Positions 26,766-36,580 of a DNA stretch of 64,000 bases are shown here, piece by piece. The stretch's first letter is position 1. Each line of letters starts with the position of its first letter. The notes under the pieces were generated by a model, which saw only the letters and a list, made by a program, of their open reading frames with translations, was not told the origin of the DNA and ran no database searches. A program made the position numbers and the translations under genes. The stretch comes from Paludibacteraceae bacterium (GTDB taxonomy: Bacteria; Bacteroidota; Bacteroidia; Bacteroidales; Paludibacteraceae), in assembly GCA_017527905.1 (NCBI GenBank), contig JAFXPK010000035.1, positions 1-64,000 on the forward strand, given 5' to 3'.

Positions 26766-27551
26766 TTATGCTTCTACGTTAACATCTTTTGAACATCTTA
26801 CTAACAATTCGTTAGCCAGACTCATATAGTTGATGGCGCCCCTTGAGTCCGCGTCATACGTGATGACCGGCTTTCCGTAACTAGGCGCCTCGCCTAAACG
26901 AACGTTCCTCTGTATGATGGTGTCGAACACCATGTCCTTGAAGTTCTTCCGTACATCGTCCACCACCATTCTGTTGAGCGCTGTACGCGCGTCGTACATC
27001 GTCAGCAGGAATCCTTCGATCTCAAGCCCCGGGTTCAATTTGCTTTTCACCAACTTGATGGTGGCGAGCAGCTTGGCGATTCCTTCCAAAGCGAAGTATT
27101 CGCATTGTACGGGTATGATGATGGAGTCTGCGGCGGTCAGGGAGTTGATGGTGATCAGTCCTAGGGACGGACAGCAGTCGATGAGGATGAAGTCGTAGTC
27201 GTTTCTCAGCTTCTCCAACATCGCCTTCATGTATTTCTCGCGGTCTTCGAGGTTGATCATCTCGACCTCGGCTCCGACTAGATCCACGTGGGACGGAATG
27301 ATCTTCAGATTTTCAAGTTCTGTGTCGTAAATGGCCTCGTGCGGGTCGATTTCCCCAGAGATACATTCGTACACAGTCTTTTTCAACTTGCGGACATCAA
27401 GACCTAATCCTGAAGAGGCATTGGCTTGCGGATCCGCATCCACAATCAACACTTTCTTCTCCAACACTGCCAGCGATGCTGCCAAGTTGACGGCTGTCGT
27501 GGTTTTGCCTACGCCACCTTTCTGATTTGCGATTGCTATGATCTTTCCCAT
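26766..27551 (-). CDS. parA: chromosome partitioning ATPase ParA/Soj
   Basis: A 261-residue deviant Walker-A ATPase that drives origin segregation together with ParB. The sequence has [16 protein letters not shown] near residue 11, the Walker B-like [13 protein letters not shown], and [14 protein letters not shown]. There is no N-terminal helix-turn-helix, so it belongs to the small chromosomal Soj class rather than plasmid type Ia. It is the first gene of a four-gene operon with parB, a DUF5683 gene and mltD. Confidence 0.95.
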   Translation of the reverse strand: MGKIIAIANQKGGVGKTTTAVNLAASLAVLEKKVLIVDADPQANASSGLGLDVRKLKKTVYECISGEIDPHEAIYDTELENLKIIPSHVDLVGAEVEMINLEDREKYMKAMLEKLRNDYDFILIDCCPSLGLITINSLTAADSIIIPVQCEYFALEGIAKLLATIKLVKSKLNPGLEIEGFLLTMYDARTALNRMVVDDVRKNFKDMVFDTIIQRNVRLGEAPSYGKPVITYDADSRGAINYMSLANELLVRCSKDVNVEA

Positions 27552-27688
27552 ACGAACTCCAACTTTTGTTCTACGCGAATATAAATATTTTTTTTCATAC
27601 CCTCTTTCGTTTACTTGCCTCGGTGGTTAAAAAGGATTAACACGTTTTCAACAATGGGGACGGAACGTCTTGGGTATTAGCGCATTGG

Positions 27689-30526
27689 TCATGCCTGCAA
27701 TTCCTTGCTCAAATAAACGCCTGTCGCGCTTCTTGGATTCTGCGCCACTTCCTCTGGTGTGCCGGTGGCCATGATCTCCCCACCGCCTCGTCCGCCTTCC
27801 GGACCCATGTCGATGACGTAGTCCGCCGACTTGATGATGTCCATGTTGTGCTCGATGACGATGATGGAATTGCCTCTGTCCACCAGTTTGTTCATCACAT
27901 CCAGCAATATCCTTATGTCCTCGAAATGGAGACCTGTCGTGGGCTCGTCGAGGATGTAAAGCGTGTTGCCGGTCTCTTTCCTCATCAACTCGGTGGCGAG
28001 CTTGATGCGCTGGCTCTCGCCTCCCGAAAGGGTGGTGGAGGGTTGGCCTAAGCGGATGTATCCCAGCCCGATTTCCTGCAACGTCTTGACCTTGTGATAG
28101 ATGGATGGAATGTTCTCGAAGAATTCGACGGCCATGTTGATGGTCATGTCCAGCACGTCCGCAATGGATTTCCCCTTGAACCGTACCTCCAACGTCTCCC
28201 GGTTGTACCGCTTGCCTTGGCAGGTCTCGCATGGCACGAGCACGTCGGGTAGGAAGTTCATCTCGATGGTCCTGAATCCGTTTCCTCCGCAGGTCTCGCA
28301 CCTTCCGCCTTTCACGTTGAAGGAGAATCTTCCTGGCTTGTATCCCCTGATCTTCGATTCCGGCAGGGTCACGAAGAGCTCGCGTATCTCCCCGAACAGT
28401 CCGGTGTAGGTGGCTGGATTGGACCTCGGCGTGCGTCCGATCGGGGTCTGGTCCACATTGATGACTTTGTCTATGTTCTCCAATCCCTCGATCCTGTCGT
28501 ATGGCAACGGGTCTTGCAGGGAGTTGTAGAAATGCTGGCTGAGGATGGGCTGGAGGGTGTCGTTGATGAGCGTGGACTTGCCACTGCCGGAGACGCCGGA
28601 GACGCAGACGAGCTTGCCTAATGGTATCTCCACGTCCACGTTTTTCAGGTTGTTCCCTCTTGCTCCGTAGAGGCGGATGGATTTGCCTGATCCTTCCCGC
28701 TTTTCCTCCCTGACTTCTATCTTGCGTTTGCCGTTGAGGTATTCCGCCGTCATCGTGTTGGTCTTCAACATCTCTTCGGGTGTGCCTTCGAAGACGACGT
28801 TTCCTCCCTTGCGTCCCGCCAGAGGTCCCATGTCCACTATGTAGTCAGATTCCAGCATCATGTCTTTGTCATGCTCCACGACGATGATGGAGTTGCCGAT
28901 GTCCCGTAATCGTTTAAGCGAGTTGATGAGGCGTGTGTTGTCCCGCTGGTGGAGTCCGATGCTAGGCTCGTCCAGGATGTAGAGGACGTTGACGAGTTGT
29001 GAGCCGATTTGGGTCGCCAGCCTGATGCGTTGGCTCTCCCCGCCTGATAGGGTGGCGGTGGCTCGGTTGAGGGATAGGTATTCCAGTCCGACGTCGATGA
29101 GGAACTGTAGCCTCGTCTGTATCTCCTTGAGTATCTCCGTGGCGATGGCGCGTTGTTTCTCTTCCAGCTCCTTGCCTACGTTTTGCGTCCACTCCAGAAG
29201 CTCGGCGATGTCCATGTTGGCGAGTTGGTCGATGCTTTTCCCCGCGATCTTGTAGTTTCTAGCCTCTTTGTTGATTCGGCTGCCGCCGCACTCCGGACAT
29301 ACGATTGTCTTGCTGAATTGCTCCGCCCATTTCTGCGAGGTGGCGGAGGTGTCTCCTTCCTGTTGCATCTCGATGTAGCGGATGACGCCCTCGAAACTGT
29401 AGGTGCAGTGCGATTCGCCCAGTGAACTGTTCTTCACGCAGATGCGCTCGTCCGTTCCGTAGAGGATCGCGTTCAACGCCTCCTCGGGAATTTCCGCGAT
29501 CGGGTCCTTCAGGGAGAACTCATACTTCTCCGCTATGGCCTCCAACATCCAGAAGAAGAGTGATTTCTTGTATTTGCCTAACGGGGATATGCCTCCGTTG
29601 TAGATGCTTTGCCGTTTGTCGGGTATGATTTTGTCAAGGTCTATTTCGTTGATATACCCCAACCCCTTGCATTTGTCGCAAGCTCCGTGGGGCGAGTTGA
29701 ACGAGAAGTTGTGCGGGGCGGGTTCCGCATAGGATATGCCTGAGGTGGGGCACATGAGGTGGCGGCTGAAGTGGCGGCTGCTGCCGTCGCTTTTCTTGAC
29801 CACGATGATTGTCCCGTTTCCTTGTTTCATGGCGACTCTCACGGAATCCTTGATGCGCTTCTCGTTCTTGTCCGCGATGACGAGTTTGTCGATGACCACC
29901 TCGATGGTGTGGTTCTTGTAGCGGTCCAGCTTCATGCCATGGGTGATTTCCCTCATCTCACCGTCCACGCGCACGTTCAGGTAACCCTTCTTGCGGGTCT
30001 GTTCGAACAGCTCTTTGTAATGTCCTTTCCTGGAGTTGATGAGCGGTGCGAGGATCAGCACGGCCTCGTCCTTGTAGTCCGTATGGATGAGGTCGAGGAT
30101 CTGCTCTTCGGTGTGTTTCACCATCTTCTCTCCCGTCACGTAGGAGTAGGCCACACCAGCCCTTGCGAAGAGGAGACGGAGAAAATCGTATATCTCGGTG
30201 GTCGTCCCTACGGTGGAGCGGGGATTCTTGTTGGTTGTCTTCTGCTCGATGGAGATGACGGGGCTGAGTCCGGTGATCTTGTCCACGTCGGGGCGTTCGA
30301 TGTTGCCGAGGAAGTTCCTGGCGTAGGAGGAGAAGGTCTCGATATAGCGCCGCTGCCCTTCCGCATAGATGGTGTCGAACGCCAGCGAGGATTTCCCGCT
30401 TCCGCTTAGTCCGGTTATCACTGTCAGTTTGTCTCGGGGGATGCTCACGTCGATGTCCTTCAGATTATGGACTCTCGCTCCGTAAACGTCAATCCACCCG
30501 GTTCCTTGTGCTTTCTTGCTCTCCAC
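27689..30526 (-). CDS. uvrA: excinuclease ABC subunit A
   Basis: A 945-residue DNA damage sensor of nucleotide excision repair. It has two ABC ATPase modules, each with Walker A (GLSGSGKSS at about 38; GVSGSGKST at about 640), signature LSGGESQRI twice, and Walker B ([17 protein letters not shown]). The second zinc site is canonical (CETCGGNGF ... CETCQGKRY). The first has CPTSG instead of CPxCG with a normal CDKC partner, a variant I know from other Bacteroidetes UvrA proteins, so probably functional. It stands apart from the parA operon by 137 nt. Confidence 0.97.
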   Translation of the reverse strand: MESKKAQGTGWIDVYGARVHNLKDIDVSIPRDKLTVITGLSGSGKSSLAFDTIYAEGQRRYIETFSSYARNFLGNIERPDVDKITGLSPVISIEQKTTNKNPRSTVGTTTEIYDFLRLLFARAGVAYSYVTGEKMVKHTEEQILDLIHTDYKDEAVLILAPLINSRKGHYKELFEQTRKKGYLNVRVDGEMREITHGMKLDRYKNHTIEVVIDKLVIADKNEKRIKDSVRVAMKQGNGTIIVVKKSDGSSRHFSRHLMCPTSGISYAEPAPHNFSFNSPHGACDKCKGLGYINEIDLDKIIPDKRQSIYNGGISPLGKYKKSLFFWMLEAIAEKYEFSLKDPIAEIPEEALNAILYGTDERICVKNSSLGESHCTYSFEGVIRYIEMQQEGDTSATSQKWAEQFSKTIVCPECGGSRINKEARNYKIAGKSIDQLANMDIAELLEWTQNVGKELEEKQRAIATEILKEIQTRLQFLIDVGLEYLSLNRATATLSGGESQRIRLATQIGSQLVNVLYILDEPSIGLHQRDNTRLINSLKRLRDIGNSIIVVEHDKDMMLESDYIVDMGPLAGRKGGNVVFEGTPEEMLKTNTMTAEYLNGKRKIEVREEKREGSGKSIRLYGARGNNLKNVDVEIPLGKLVCVSGVSGSGKSTLINDTLQPILSQHFYNSLQDPLPYDRIEGLENIDKVINVDQTPIGRTPRSNPATYTGLFGEIRELFVTLPESKIRGYKPGRFSFNVKGGRCETCGGNGFRTIEMNFLPDVLVPCETCQGKRYNRETLEVRFKGKSIADVLDMTINMAVEFFENIPSIYHKVKTLQEIGLGYIRLGQPSTTLSGGESQRIKLATELMRKETGNTLYILDEPTTGLHFEDIRILLDVMNKLVDRGNSIIVIEHNMDIIKSADYVIDMGPEGGRGGGEIMATGTPEEVAQNPRSATGVYLSKELQA

Positions 30527-30635
30527 TTCGATACGCCTTTTCTGATTCTGCCGCGAATTTAGTGATTTTTGGTTTACAAGCCGATTAGGTGCTTATAATA
30601 TATTTCGATGTGATGTTGAAGGGTGGTGTGTGGGC

Positions 30636-30666
30636 AAAAAAAAGAGTGCGGATTGAACCGCACTCT
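30636..30666 (-). terminator. terminator of the propeller lipoprotein gene
   Basis: A 9-bp perfect stem (30658-30666 with 30643-30651) and a 6-nt loop, followed on the minus strand by TTTTTTTT. Confidence 0.9.
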
Positions 30667-30690
30667 AGATTTTATTGCGCCAATATGATC

Positions 30691-31776
30691 TTATTGGAAG
30701 ATGAATCGGCAGGCGCCCACACCAGCGGTTAGGTCTGTGCTCTTCGCGTTTCCTTGCGCATCATAGATGAGGAGCGTGCTGTTGGTGAGCCAGCCGTTGA
30801 TGTTGGCGGTGTAGATGTCTCCGCTTTTCGGGTCTACGTTGAATCCGTAGAATCCGTCGCCCGAAACGATTTCCTTCTCGCTTTTCGAGGAGATGTCGTA
30901 GCTGCTGATACCGCTCTTCTCGTCTGGCGTGTAAGCGCCTACGATGGTGCGGTAGATGATCTCCGTCTTGTCCGGGTTGGTGCTCAGGTGACCCTCACCC
31001 GCGATGTTGCTCAATTGGGCGTAGTTGTCTACGGAATCCTTGCTGAAGTTCAGCTGGGAAATACCTCCCGTGGCGTTGTAGTATTCGTCGTATCCGATGA
31101 AGGATGCCCATACGTTGTTGTCGCTGTCTTTCGTGAAGTGCTTAACGCTGAGGGCTCCTGGGCCTTTGATGACCTTCTCCACCTCCAGGGTGGTTGGATT
31201 GATGAGCTTGATCTTGCTTCCCTCGCCCACGATGATTTTACCGTTTTGGGAGATGATGCCTTCCGGTTGACCGTCTAGTTTGATGAATGTGTCGATCTTG
31301 GCGGCCGCTAGGTTTATCTTATAGACATAGCCTTCTTGTTTTGCCCAGTCTGGCACTGAGGTCACGAAAAGCGAACCTTCCGCGATGGCTCCGTATCTTG
31401 GTGTGACGATGCCTTTGATGGTGAACAAGGTCTTGAAGTCTCCTGCGTTCAACACCTCAATCTTGTCTTCGTTGTTGCAGATGAGGATGAGCTTGCCCCT
31501 GTCGATGAAACCGGACTCGATGATGGAGGCGAGGGCGGAACCGTTGGCTGATTTGTAAACTTGGTTGGTGATGTTCCCGTCCTTGTCGAGGGTGCTGATG
31601 CTTCCGTTCGCTTCGCTGTAGTTGCCTTGGTTCAGAATGATGCAGGCGTATTTGGCGCTTCCCTGCGAATCGTTTGACTCATCGTCTGAGTTGTCTTTAC
31701 AACTGTTGAGGATTGATGCGAGTATTGTCGCATAGGCAATCACACAAATCTGTCTGAATAAATTTTTTCTTTTCAT
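30691..31776 (-). CDS. YncE-like beta-propeller lipoprotein (DUF5074-like)
   Basis: A 361-residue lipoprotein. The lipobox ILNSC gives Cys 26, followed by an acidic stretch (KDNSDDESND) resembling the Bacteroidetes lipoprotein export signal for the cell surface. The remainder is a beta-propeller of repeated blades: ACIILNQGNYSEANGSISTLDKDG resembles the start of DUF5074 proteins, then GKIIVGEGSKIKLINP and YGFNVDPKSGDIYTANI. Members of this group often sit near TonB-dependent receptors; none is here. It probably binds a ligand at the surface. The gene is monocistronic with its own terminator. Confidence 0.8.
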   Translation of the reverse strand: MKRKNLFRQICVIAYATILASILNSCKDNSDDESNDSQGSAKYACIILNQGNYSEANGSISTLDKDGNITNQVYKSANGSALASIIESGFIDRGKLILICNNEDKIEVLNAGDFKTLFTIKGIVTPRYGAIAEGSLFVTSVPDWAKQEGYVYKINLAAAKIDTFIKLDGQPEGIISQNGKIIVGEGSKIKLINPTTLEVEKVIKGPGALSVKHFTKDSDNNVWASFIGYDEYYNATGGISQLNFSKDSVDNYAQLSNIAGEGHLSTNPDKTEIIYRTIVGAYTPDEKSGISSYDISSKSEKEIVSGDGFYGFNVDPKSGDIYTANINGWLTNSTLLIYDAQGNAKSTDLTAGVGACRFIFQ

Positions 31777-31800
31777 GTCTCTAAATTTTTATTGGGTGTG

Positions 31801-31808
31801 CAAAGTTA
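31801..31808 (-). promoter_or_regulatory. -7 box for propeller lipoprotein gene
   Basis: The minus strand has TAACTTTG at 31808-31801, an exact TAnnTTTG; a TTA lies 19 nt upstream in place of TTG. The leader would be about 18-20 nt before the ATG at 31776. Confidence 0.5.
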
Positions 31809-31884
31809 GTGATTACTCGGTGATTTGTAATGCGTTTTCGAATCTTTTTCCCCCTGAAACACATTGGGGTGCGGAGTTGATACG

Positions 31885-31912
31885 AAAAAGCCCCCAAGCG
31901 AAGCAAGGGGGC
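31885..31912 (-). terminator. terminator of ddh
   Basis: GCCCCC (31912-31907) pairs with GGGGGC (31895-31890), then TTTTT on the minus strand, 25 nt after the ddh stop codon. An inner GC pair extends the stem past a TT/TT bulge. Confidence 0.85.
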
Positions 31913-31936
31913 CTATGCAAATGGAGCCGATGGTGA

Positions 31937-32833
31937 TTAAACCAAGCTCTTGATCAATGTTTCCCTGTCGCCAGCCAACAGATCCATAGGAGCGATCTCT
32001 GGCAAAGCGTAGCAGCCAGGACGTTGTTTCACCACCGCGCGTGCGCAGGAGGTCAATACCTGAGCCGTCAAGGCAGGGTTGTTGATGTGCATGCGGAACT
32101 CGAACAATTGGTTCTGAGTCTTGCCGGAAACACCCTTGCGCTCGATCAACACACCATGTCCCATATCCTTGCAGTCGTCCACGCTATTGACTGGGATGAC
32201 GTGCAACTCATCGTGAGCGAAGTAGTCGTCCGCCTTCAATTCAGCGTACACTTGCTCAGCGGTGTAGCCAGGCTCCAGCTCCACGTAAACCATACGGCTG
32301 TGGATGCTTTGACCCTTCGGGATCGTCATGGAGAGAGCGTTCTTCACACCCTTCTTGCCACGGGCCACCACGGAGTGTCCCATGCTCATGCCAGGACCGA
32401 AGTTCGTGTAAGTCAATCCTTTAGGAGCCATAGCCATCAAGAGGGTACGGATGACAGAGTCAGTTCCCGGGTCCCAACCAGCGGAGATGATAGCGGCAAC
32501 GTTATGTTTCTTAGCCACCTCGTCCAATGATTGGTGAAGATCCCACACCTGGCCGTGGATGTCGAAGCTATCCACCGTGTAGATGCCCTTCTCCAAAATG
32601 CCTTTCGCCACCTCAGGAATGTTTCTGGTCGGGGTGCAGAGGATAGCTACATCCACCTTGCCGAGCTCGTCGATGTTAGCGACCACCTTCACGTCAGCCA
32701 ATTCGGCCGGCTTGTTGGATGGGTCACGGCGAACGACGCCCGCCAGTTCCATATCCGGTGCTGCTTGGATCGCTTCCACGCTGAAGCGACCGATGTTGCC
32801 ATAACCGACAACAGCAACTCTTAGTTTTCCCAT
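31937..32833 (-). CDS. ddh: meso-diaminopimelate dehydrogenase
   Basis: A 298-residue NADPH enzyme (EC 1.4.1.16) that makes meso-DAP in one step from tetrahydrodipicolinate and ammonium. The N-terminus has the Rossmann loop VVGYGNIGRF, followed by LAGVVRRDP and ILCTPTRNIPEV; the substrate region is SAGWDPGTDSVIRTLL and FGPGMSMGHSVVARGKKGVKNALSM. The frame extends to 32881, but ATG 32833 (MGKLRVAVVG) is the family start. It provides DAP for peptidoglycan and lysine. It follows gdhA but is separated from it by a strong terminator. Confidence 0.95.
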   Translation of the reverse strand: MGKLRVAVVGYGNIGRFSVEAIQAAPDMELAGVVRRDPSNKPAELADVKVVANIDELGKVDVAILCTPTRNIPEVAKGILEKGIYTVDSFDIHGQVWDLHQSLDEVAKKHNVAAIISAGWDPGTDSVIRTLLMAMAPKGLTYTNFGPGMSMGHSVVARGKKGVKNALSMTIPKGQSIHSRMVYVELEPGYTAEQVYAELKADDYFAHDELHVIPVNSVDDCKDMGHGVLIERKGVSGKTQNQLFEFRMHINNPALTAQVLTSCARAVVKQRPGCYALPEIAPMDLLAGDRETLIKSLV

Positions 32834-32860
32834 TGTTGTAATATTTAGCTTTTTAACAAA

Positions 32861-32892
32861 AAATCCCCGAAGCGAGAACACGACGGGGATTT
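32861..32892 (-). terminator. terminator of gdhA
   Basis: AAATCCCCG (32892-32884) pairs with CGGGGATTT (32869-32861) and a T-run follows. It isolates gdhA from the downstream ddh gene, although about 28 nt remain before the ddh ATG. Confidence 0.85.
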
Positions 32893-32910
32893 TTATCGTA
32901 TCGGATATTA

Positions 32911-34266
32911 TTATACCAATCCTTGAGCAAGCATAGCGTCAGCCACCTTCACGAAACCGGCGATGTTAGCGCCCTTCACGTAGTTAACTGTACCGTCAGC
33001 TTCCTTACCATACTTCACGCAGTTGTCGTGGATGTTCTTCATGATCCATTTCAACTTGTTGTCAACTTCCTCAGCCGTCCAAGAGATACGTCCAGAGTTC
33101 TGGCACATCTCCAAACCTGAAGTAGCCACACCACCGGCGTTAGAAGCCTTACCTGGAGAGTAAAGGATCTTAGCTGCGATGAATGCGTTAACAGCATCGA
33201 TCGTAGAAGGCATGTTAGCACCCTCGGCAACCACCTTAACACCCTTAGCGAGAAGAGCCTTAGCGTCGTCACCGTCCAACTCGTTTTGAGTTGCGCAAGG
33301 CATAGCTACATCGAGAGACTTGATCTCAGCGATTTGCCAAGGACGTTGGTTCTCGTAGTACTTAGCAGATGGATACTTAGCTGCATACTCCTTGATACGG
33401 CCACGTTTTACGTTCTTCAACTCGAAGATGAAGTCCAATTTCTCCTTAGAGATACCGTCTGGATCGTAGATAGAACCGTTAGAGTCAGATACGGTAAGAA
33501 CCTTAGCACCCAATTGAGTACATTTCTCAACTGCGTATTGAGCAACGTTACCAGAACCAGAGATGGCTACAGTCTTGCCCTTCAAGGTGTCACCCTTAGT
33601 CTCCAACATATATTGAGCGAAGTAAGTTGTTCCGTAACCAGTAGCCTCAGGACGGATCAAAGATCCACCGAATGAAAGACCCTTACCAGTCAAAACACCT
33701 ACGAACTCGTTTCTCAATCTCTTGTATTGTCCGAACATGAAACCAACCTCACGCGCGCCAGTACCTATATCACCAGCAGGAACGTCAGTGTCAGCACCGA
33801 TGTGACGGAACAACTCAGTCATGAAGCTTTGGCAGAAACGCATCACCTCATTGTCTGATTTGCCCTTAGGGTCGAAGTCAGAACCACCTTTACCACCACC
33901 CATTGGAAGAGTAGTCAAAGAGTTCTTCAATACTTGCTCGAAGGCCAAGAATTTCAAAAGACCCAAGTTTACAGAAGGGTGCAAACGGATACCTCCCTTG
34001 TAAGGACCGATCGCGCTGTTCATTTGAACACGGAAACCACGGTTGATTTGGAACTCTCCCTTATCATCGATCCAAGGAACACGGAAGATGATTACTCTCT
34101 CAGGCTCACACATTCTCTCAAGAATTTTAGCCTCTTTGTACTTAGGGTTAGCCTCGATGAACGGCATCAATGACTCAACAACCTCCTGAACTGCCTGGTG
34201 GAAAGGAGCCTCGCCTGGATTCTTGGCGATCACCTTGTCCATGAATTCTTTTACTTTTGCATCCAT
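32911..34266 (-). CDS. gdhA: glutamate dehydrogenase
   Basis: A 451-residue hexameric enzyme that interconverts 2-oxoglutarate plus ammonium and glutamate. The catalytic motif LPMGGGKGGSDFDPKGKSD carries the active-site Lys, and QMNSAIGPYKGGIRLHP, DVPAGDIGTGAREVG, TGKGLSFGGSLIRPEATGYG and the nucleotide loop ISGSGNVAQYA are intact. The length and the motif set fit the NADP-type GDH-2 class used for ammonia assimilation. The start ATG at 34266 has an exact -7 promoter box about 70 nt upstream. Codon use is strongly biased, as expected for a highly expressed gene (inference). Confidence 0.96.
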   Translation of the reverse strand: MDAKVKEFMDKVIAKNPGEAPFHQAVQEVVESLMPFIEANPKYKEAKILERMCEPERVIIFRVPWIDDKGEFQINRGFRVQMNSAIGPYKGGIRLHPSVNLGLLKFLAFEQVLKNSLTTLPMGGGKGGSDFDPKGKSDNEVMRFCQSFMTELFRHIGADTDVPAGDIGTGAREVGFMFGQYKRLRNEFVGVLTGKGLSFGGSLIRPEATGYGTTYFAQYMLETKGDTLKGKTVAISGSGNVAQYAVEKCTQLGAKVLTVSDSNGSIYDPDGISKEKLDFIFELKNVKRGRIKEYAAKYPSAKYYENQRPWQIAEIKSLDVAMPCATQNELDGDDAKALLAKGVKVVAEGANMPSTIDAVNAFIAAKILYSPGKASNAGGVATSGLEMCQNSGRISWTAEEVDNKLKWIMKNIHDNCVKYGKEADGTVNYVKGANIAGFVKVADAMLAQGLV

Positions 34267-34336
34267 GATGTTAAATAAATAACGTTAAAAATATTTTTTT
34301 GTTTGTAATATTCGTCTTCCGTTTACATTTCGAATG

Positions 34337-34344
34337 CAAATATA
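34337..34344 (-). promoter_or_regulatory. gdhA -7 box
   Basis: The minus strand has TATATTTG at 34344-34337, an exact consensus -7 box; the -33 region has TTC at 17 nt rather than TTG at 20 nt. The leader would be about 60-65 nt. Confidence 0.5.
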
Positions 34345-34585
34345 TCACTTTTTTTGTTGCTGAAAAATTTTTCGCCGTTTTTTTTGAACAAACACCCTAA
34401 TTTTTTTTAGTTTTCGATACAATTTGATAGAAAATGTACGCTTTTCGGAACAAAATGTTAATAAAGGGCGAGGGCGTGAGGTGGATTTCTTCTCCCTGAA
34501 GCGGCTGTTTGGCTTTGTGGAAACGCTATAAGATTATGGAAGGATCTGCGGTCGTGGGGTGGTGGCTGATTTGCCATGGGTAAAA

Positions 34586-34618
34586 AAGAAGAGGAATCCG
34601 AATCGAATTCCCCTTCTT
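34586..34618 (-). terminator. terminator of NlpC-like gene
   Basis: A 12-bp stem with one G-U pair (34607-34618 with 34586-34597) followed by TTTTTT on the minus strand, 20 nt after the stop codon. Confidence 0.88.
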
Positions 34619-34637
34619 GCATTATCCTAAACGATTG

Positions 34638-35291
34638 TTATTTCGTCTTTAATGGAGCGGTGTTGTTTTTCGCGAATTCATTTTCCAAGTCGTGCACCTT
34701 GTTTTCCGCGTTGATGACGGCTTGCTTCGCTCTTTCCAAGTCCGCTTTCGCTTTCTCGATGGCGGCTAAATCCCTTTGGTAGTCGGCCCTGATTTCCTTG
34801 ATCTGCTCGTCGGATGTGATGCGTGTCGCATACATGTAGTTCCCGTTGAAGCCCGGGTCGGTGCTGCTGGCGATGAGGACGCCTCTGTCAGGGAATACGC
34901 AGACAAAGTTGAATGTGCCGTCTTCGTTGATGTGCTGCACGATACCTACGTGGTAAACCTCTTTCGGGTTCAGTGAGTTGGAGAAGAATACCACGTCTCC
35001 TCTCCTCATCTTCTTTGGCACGGTGATCTTTTTGCCTTGCGTGCTGATGGCGGTAAGGTCTGCCGGAATGTCTAAGCCTAACTGACGGTAGGCGAAGCTG
35101 ACTAATCCCGGATTGTCGAACGCATCGTTCCCGCTTGCTCCTGGAGCGAAAGGCTTCTGCTGCTGCCTTAATACGATTGCCATCATGGCATCTATTGTGG
35201 TGCATGGAGCATTCACGATGTCGGCTCTCGTGCCTGCGAAGACGGATGTGCTGGCCAATAAGGCTGCGACGATTAATGTTTTATATTTCAT
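34638..35291 (-). CDS. NlpC/P60-like protein lacking catalytic cysteine
   Basis: A 217-residue secreted protein: a signal peptide (MKYKTLIVAALLASTSVFAG), an NlpC/P60-like domain (about 30-160) and a C-terminal coiled coil (about 165-210, IKEIRADYQRDLAAIEKAKADLERAKQ). The fold motifs are recognisable: MRRGDVVFFSN, VYHVGIVQHI (catalytic His retained) and PGLVSFAYRQLGLDIP. The conserved D-C-S-G active-site motif is replaced by D-N-P-G, so the nucleophile is missing and peptidase activity is not expected. It is therefore a candidate pseudo-endopeptidase, perhaps a peptidoglycan-binding or regulatory protein. Assignment is by eye and moderate. Confidence 0.75.
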   Translation of the reverse strand: MKYKTLIVAALLASTSVFAGTRADIVNAPCTTIDAMMAIVLRQQQKPFAPGASGNDAFDNPGLVSFAYRQLGLDIPADLTAISTQGKKITVPKKMRRGDVVFFSNSLNPKEVYHVGIVQHINEDGTFNFVCVFPDRGVLIASSTDPGFNGNYMYATRITSDEQIKEIRADYQRDLAAIEKAKADLERAKQAVINAENKVHDLENEFAKNNTAPLKTK

Positions 35292-35428
35292 TCTTGTTCT
35301 TAATTTTATTGAATTATGCGCGAAGTTACACTTTTTTAGTTTAAATAGTTGGTTTTTAACTGATAATTTATTTCCGGCTGTTTAAACGTCCTGTGTCCTT
35401 CGCTTCGGAAGAGGATGCCTCCTTCGGA

Positions 35429-36199
35429 TTAGAATTCGAGTCTGAATTGTTTGTTGATCCTCATCTCCTCGTATTTCTCTGGGATGAACCTCCATTTCTT
35501 GTTCTTGGATCTTCCCTTCGGATTCTTCTTCTTCACGTTGTTCTTCGACTCCTCCAAGATGCCCAGCTGAAGCATCTTCTTCTGGAAATTCCTGCGGTCG
35601 AAGTGTGCGTTTAGGATGGCTTCGTAGAGTCTTTGGAGCTCCGGGATGGAGAACTCCGTCTCCAACAGGTCGAATCCGATTGGCTCGAAGTGTATTTTCT
35701 GGTTTAATGCCGTCAGCGCTTTGCTGAGGATGAAATCATGGTCGAACGCAAGTTGTGGGATATCCTTCACTTTGAACCATTGTGCTTCGGAAGCGTCGTC
35801 TCCTCCTATCACGTCCGATTTCTTTATCAGCGCGAAATAGGCGATTGTGATCACACGCTCTCTTGGGTCTCTGTCCACCTTGGTGAATGTGTGGAATTGC
35901 TCTATGTGGACGGGGGTGAGGTTGGTCTCTTCCTTGAGTTCCCTCAGCGCGCATTCTTCCGCTGACTCGTCCATCCTGAGGAATCCGCCAGGGAATGCCC
36001 AACTGTCTTTGTAGGGTTCCACACCTCTTTTTACCAAAAGAACATTTAGATCTTTTTTGTCGAAACAGAAAATCACGCAGTCTGTTGTTACAGCGGGATG
36101 AGGGTGTTTGTAGCTATATTGCAACGTCTCCTCCGTCTCATTCCCTGTCGTGGTGTCCACAATTGTTTTTTCTTCTTTCTCTTGCATTTGTATATTCAT
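35429..36199 (-). CDS. Nudix hydrolase with winged-helix C-terminus (NrtR-like)
   Basis: A 256-residue protein. An N-terminal Nudix domain (about 40-165) has the full Nudix box GGFLRMDESAEECALRELKEET. The C-terminal part (about 175-256) has a winged-helix-like helix pair (IPELQRLYEAILNAHFDRRNFQKKMLQLGILEES) and a basic tail. This two-domain layout is that of NrtR/AraR-type regulators, some of which bind sugar or ADP-ribose effectors. Because the Nudix box is intact it may also hydrolyse nucleoside diphosphate derivatives. The frame runs to 36250; ATG 36199 is chosen because it starts 9 nt after the stop of the upstream gene. Confidence 0.85.
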   Translation of the reverse strand: MNIQMQEKEEKTIVDTTTGNETEETLQYSYKHPHPAVTTDCVIFCFDKKDLNVLLVKRGVEPYKDSWAFPGGFLRMDESAEECALRELKEETNLTPVHIEQFHTFTKVDRDPRERVITIAYFALIKKSDVIGGDDASEAQWFKVKDIPQLAFDHDFILSKALTALNQKIHFEPIGFDLLETEFSIPELQRLYEAILNAHFDRRNFQKKMLQLGILEESKNNVKKKNPKGRSKNKKWRFIPEKYEEMRINKQFRLEF

Positions 36200-36207
36200 T
36201 TTCGTTA

Positions 36208-36567
36208 TTATGGAAGATTGGTTATTTCTTTCCCTGTTAGGCAGAACCATAGATTCTGGAGCTGGTGTAGATAGAAGAAACTTTTTCCGATTCTATTTCC
36301 GCCAGCGTAAAGGTAGACTCCTTCCGACGGGTGTATCTGGAGCTTGATTCCATCTCTGGCATAGACCCTGCTGCCTGTGTTCTCGAAGTCGAAAGAGAAA
36401 CCGAGGCTTTTGAGCGTTTCTTCCGTGACTTTGACGGGGTTCGCTTCGCAGTTTATGCCGAAAAGCAGACACTTCTCCATGAAGGCAATCTCGTCCGCCC
36501 CGACAATGGTTTTTTTGCCGTTCAGATAAATTGTGTTCCCGATTCGAAGTTCCTTGGTGTCTATCAT
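36208..36567 (-). CDS. conserved small Bacteroidetes protein of unknown function
   Basis: A 119-residue cytosolic protein without signal peptide or helices in the membrane. The sequence begins MIDTKELRIGNTIYLNGKK, contains NCEANPVKVTEETLKSLGF, and ends SFFYLHQLQNLWFCLTGKEI. I recognise this pattern (LRIGN ... NPIPLTEE..LGF ... YLHQLQNLYF.LTG) from many Bacteroidetes genomes, including phage and conjugative elements, but no function is known. It is 13 nt after the ABC transporter and 8 nt before the Nudix regulator, so all three are likely one transcript. Confidence 0.8.
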   Translation of the reverse strand: MIDTKELRIGNTIYLNGKKTIVGADEIAFMEKCLLFGINCEANPVKVTEETLKSLGFSFDFENTGSRVYARDGIKLQIHPSEGVYLYAGGNRIGKSFFYLHQLQNLWFCLTGKEITNLP

Positions 36568-36580
36568 AATGCTTGTTTTA

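Larger units (their letters stand above)
34267..34637. other. gene-free AT-rich gap with gdhA leader
   Basis: 371 bp without a gene. It holds the gdhA leader and -7 box (34337-34344), long T and A runs at 34365-34410, and the terminator of the downstream-converging NlpC-like gene (34586-34618). No ORF or RNA gene was recognised. Confidence 0.6.

Noticed and set aside
25861..27551. parS site near parAB
   Set aside because: No TGTTTCACGTGAAACA-like palindrome was found in the window.
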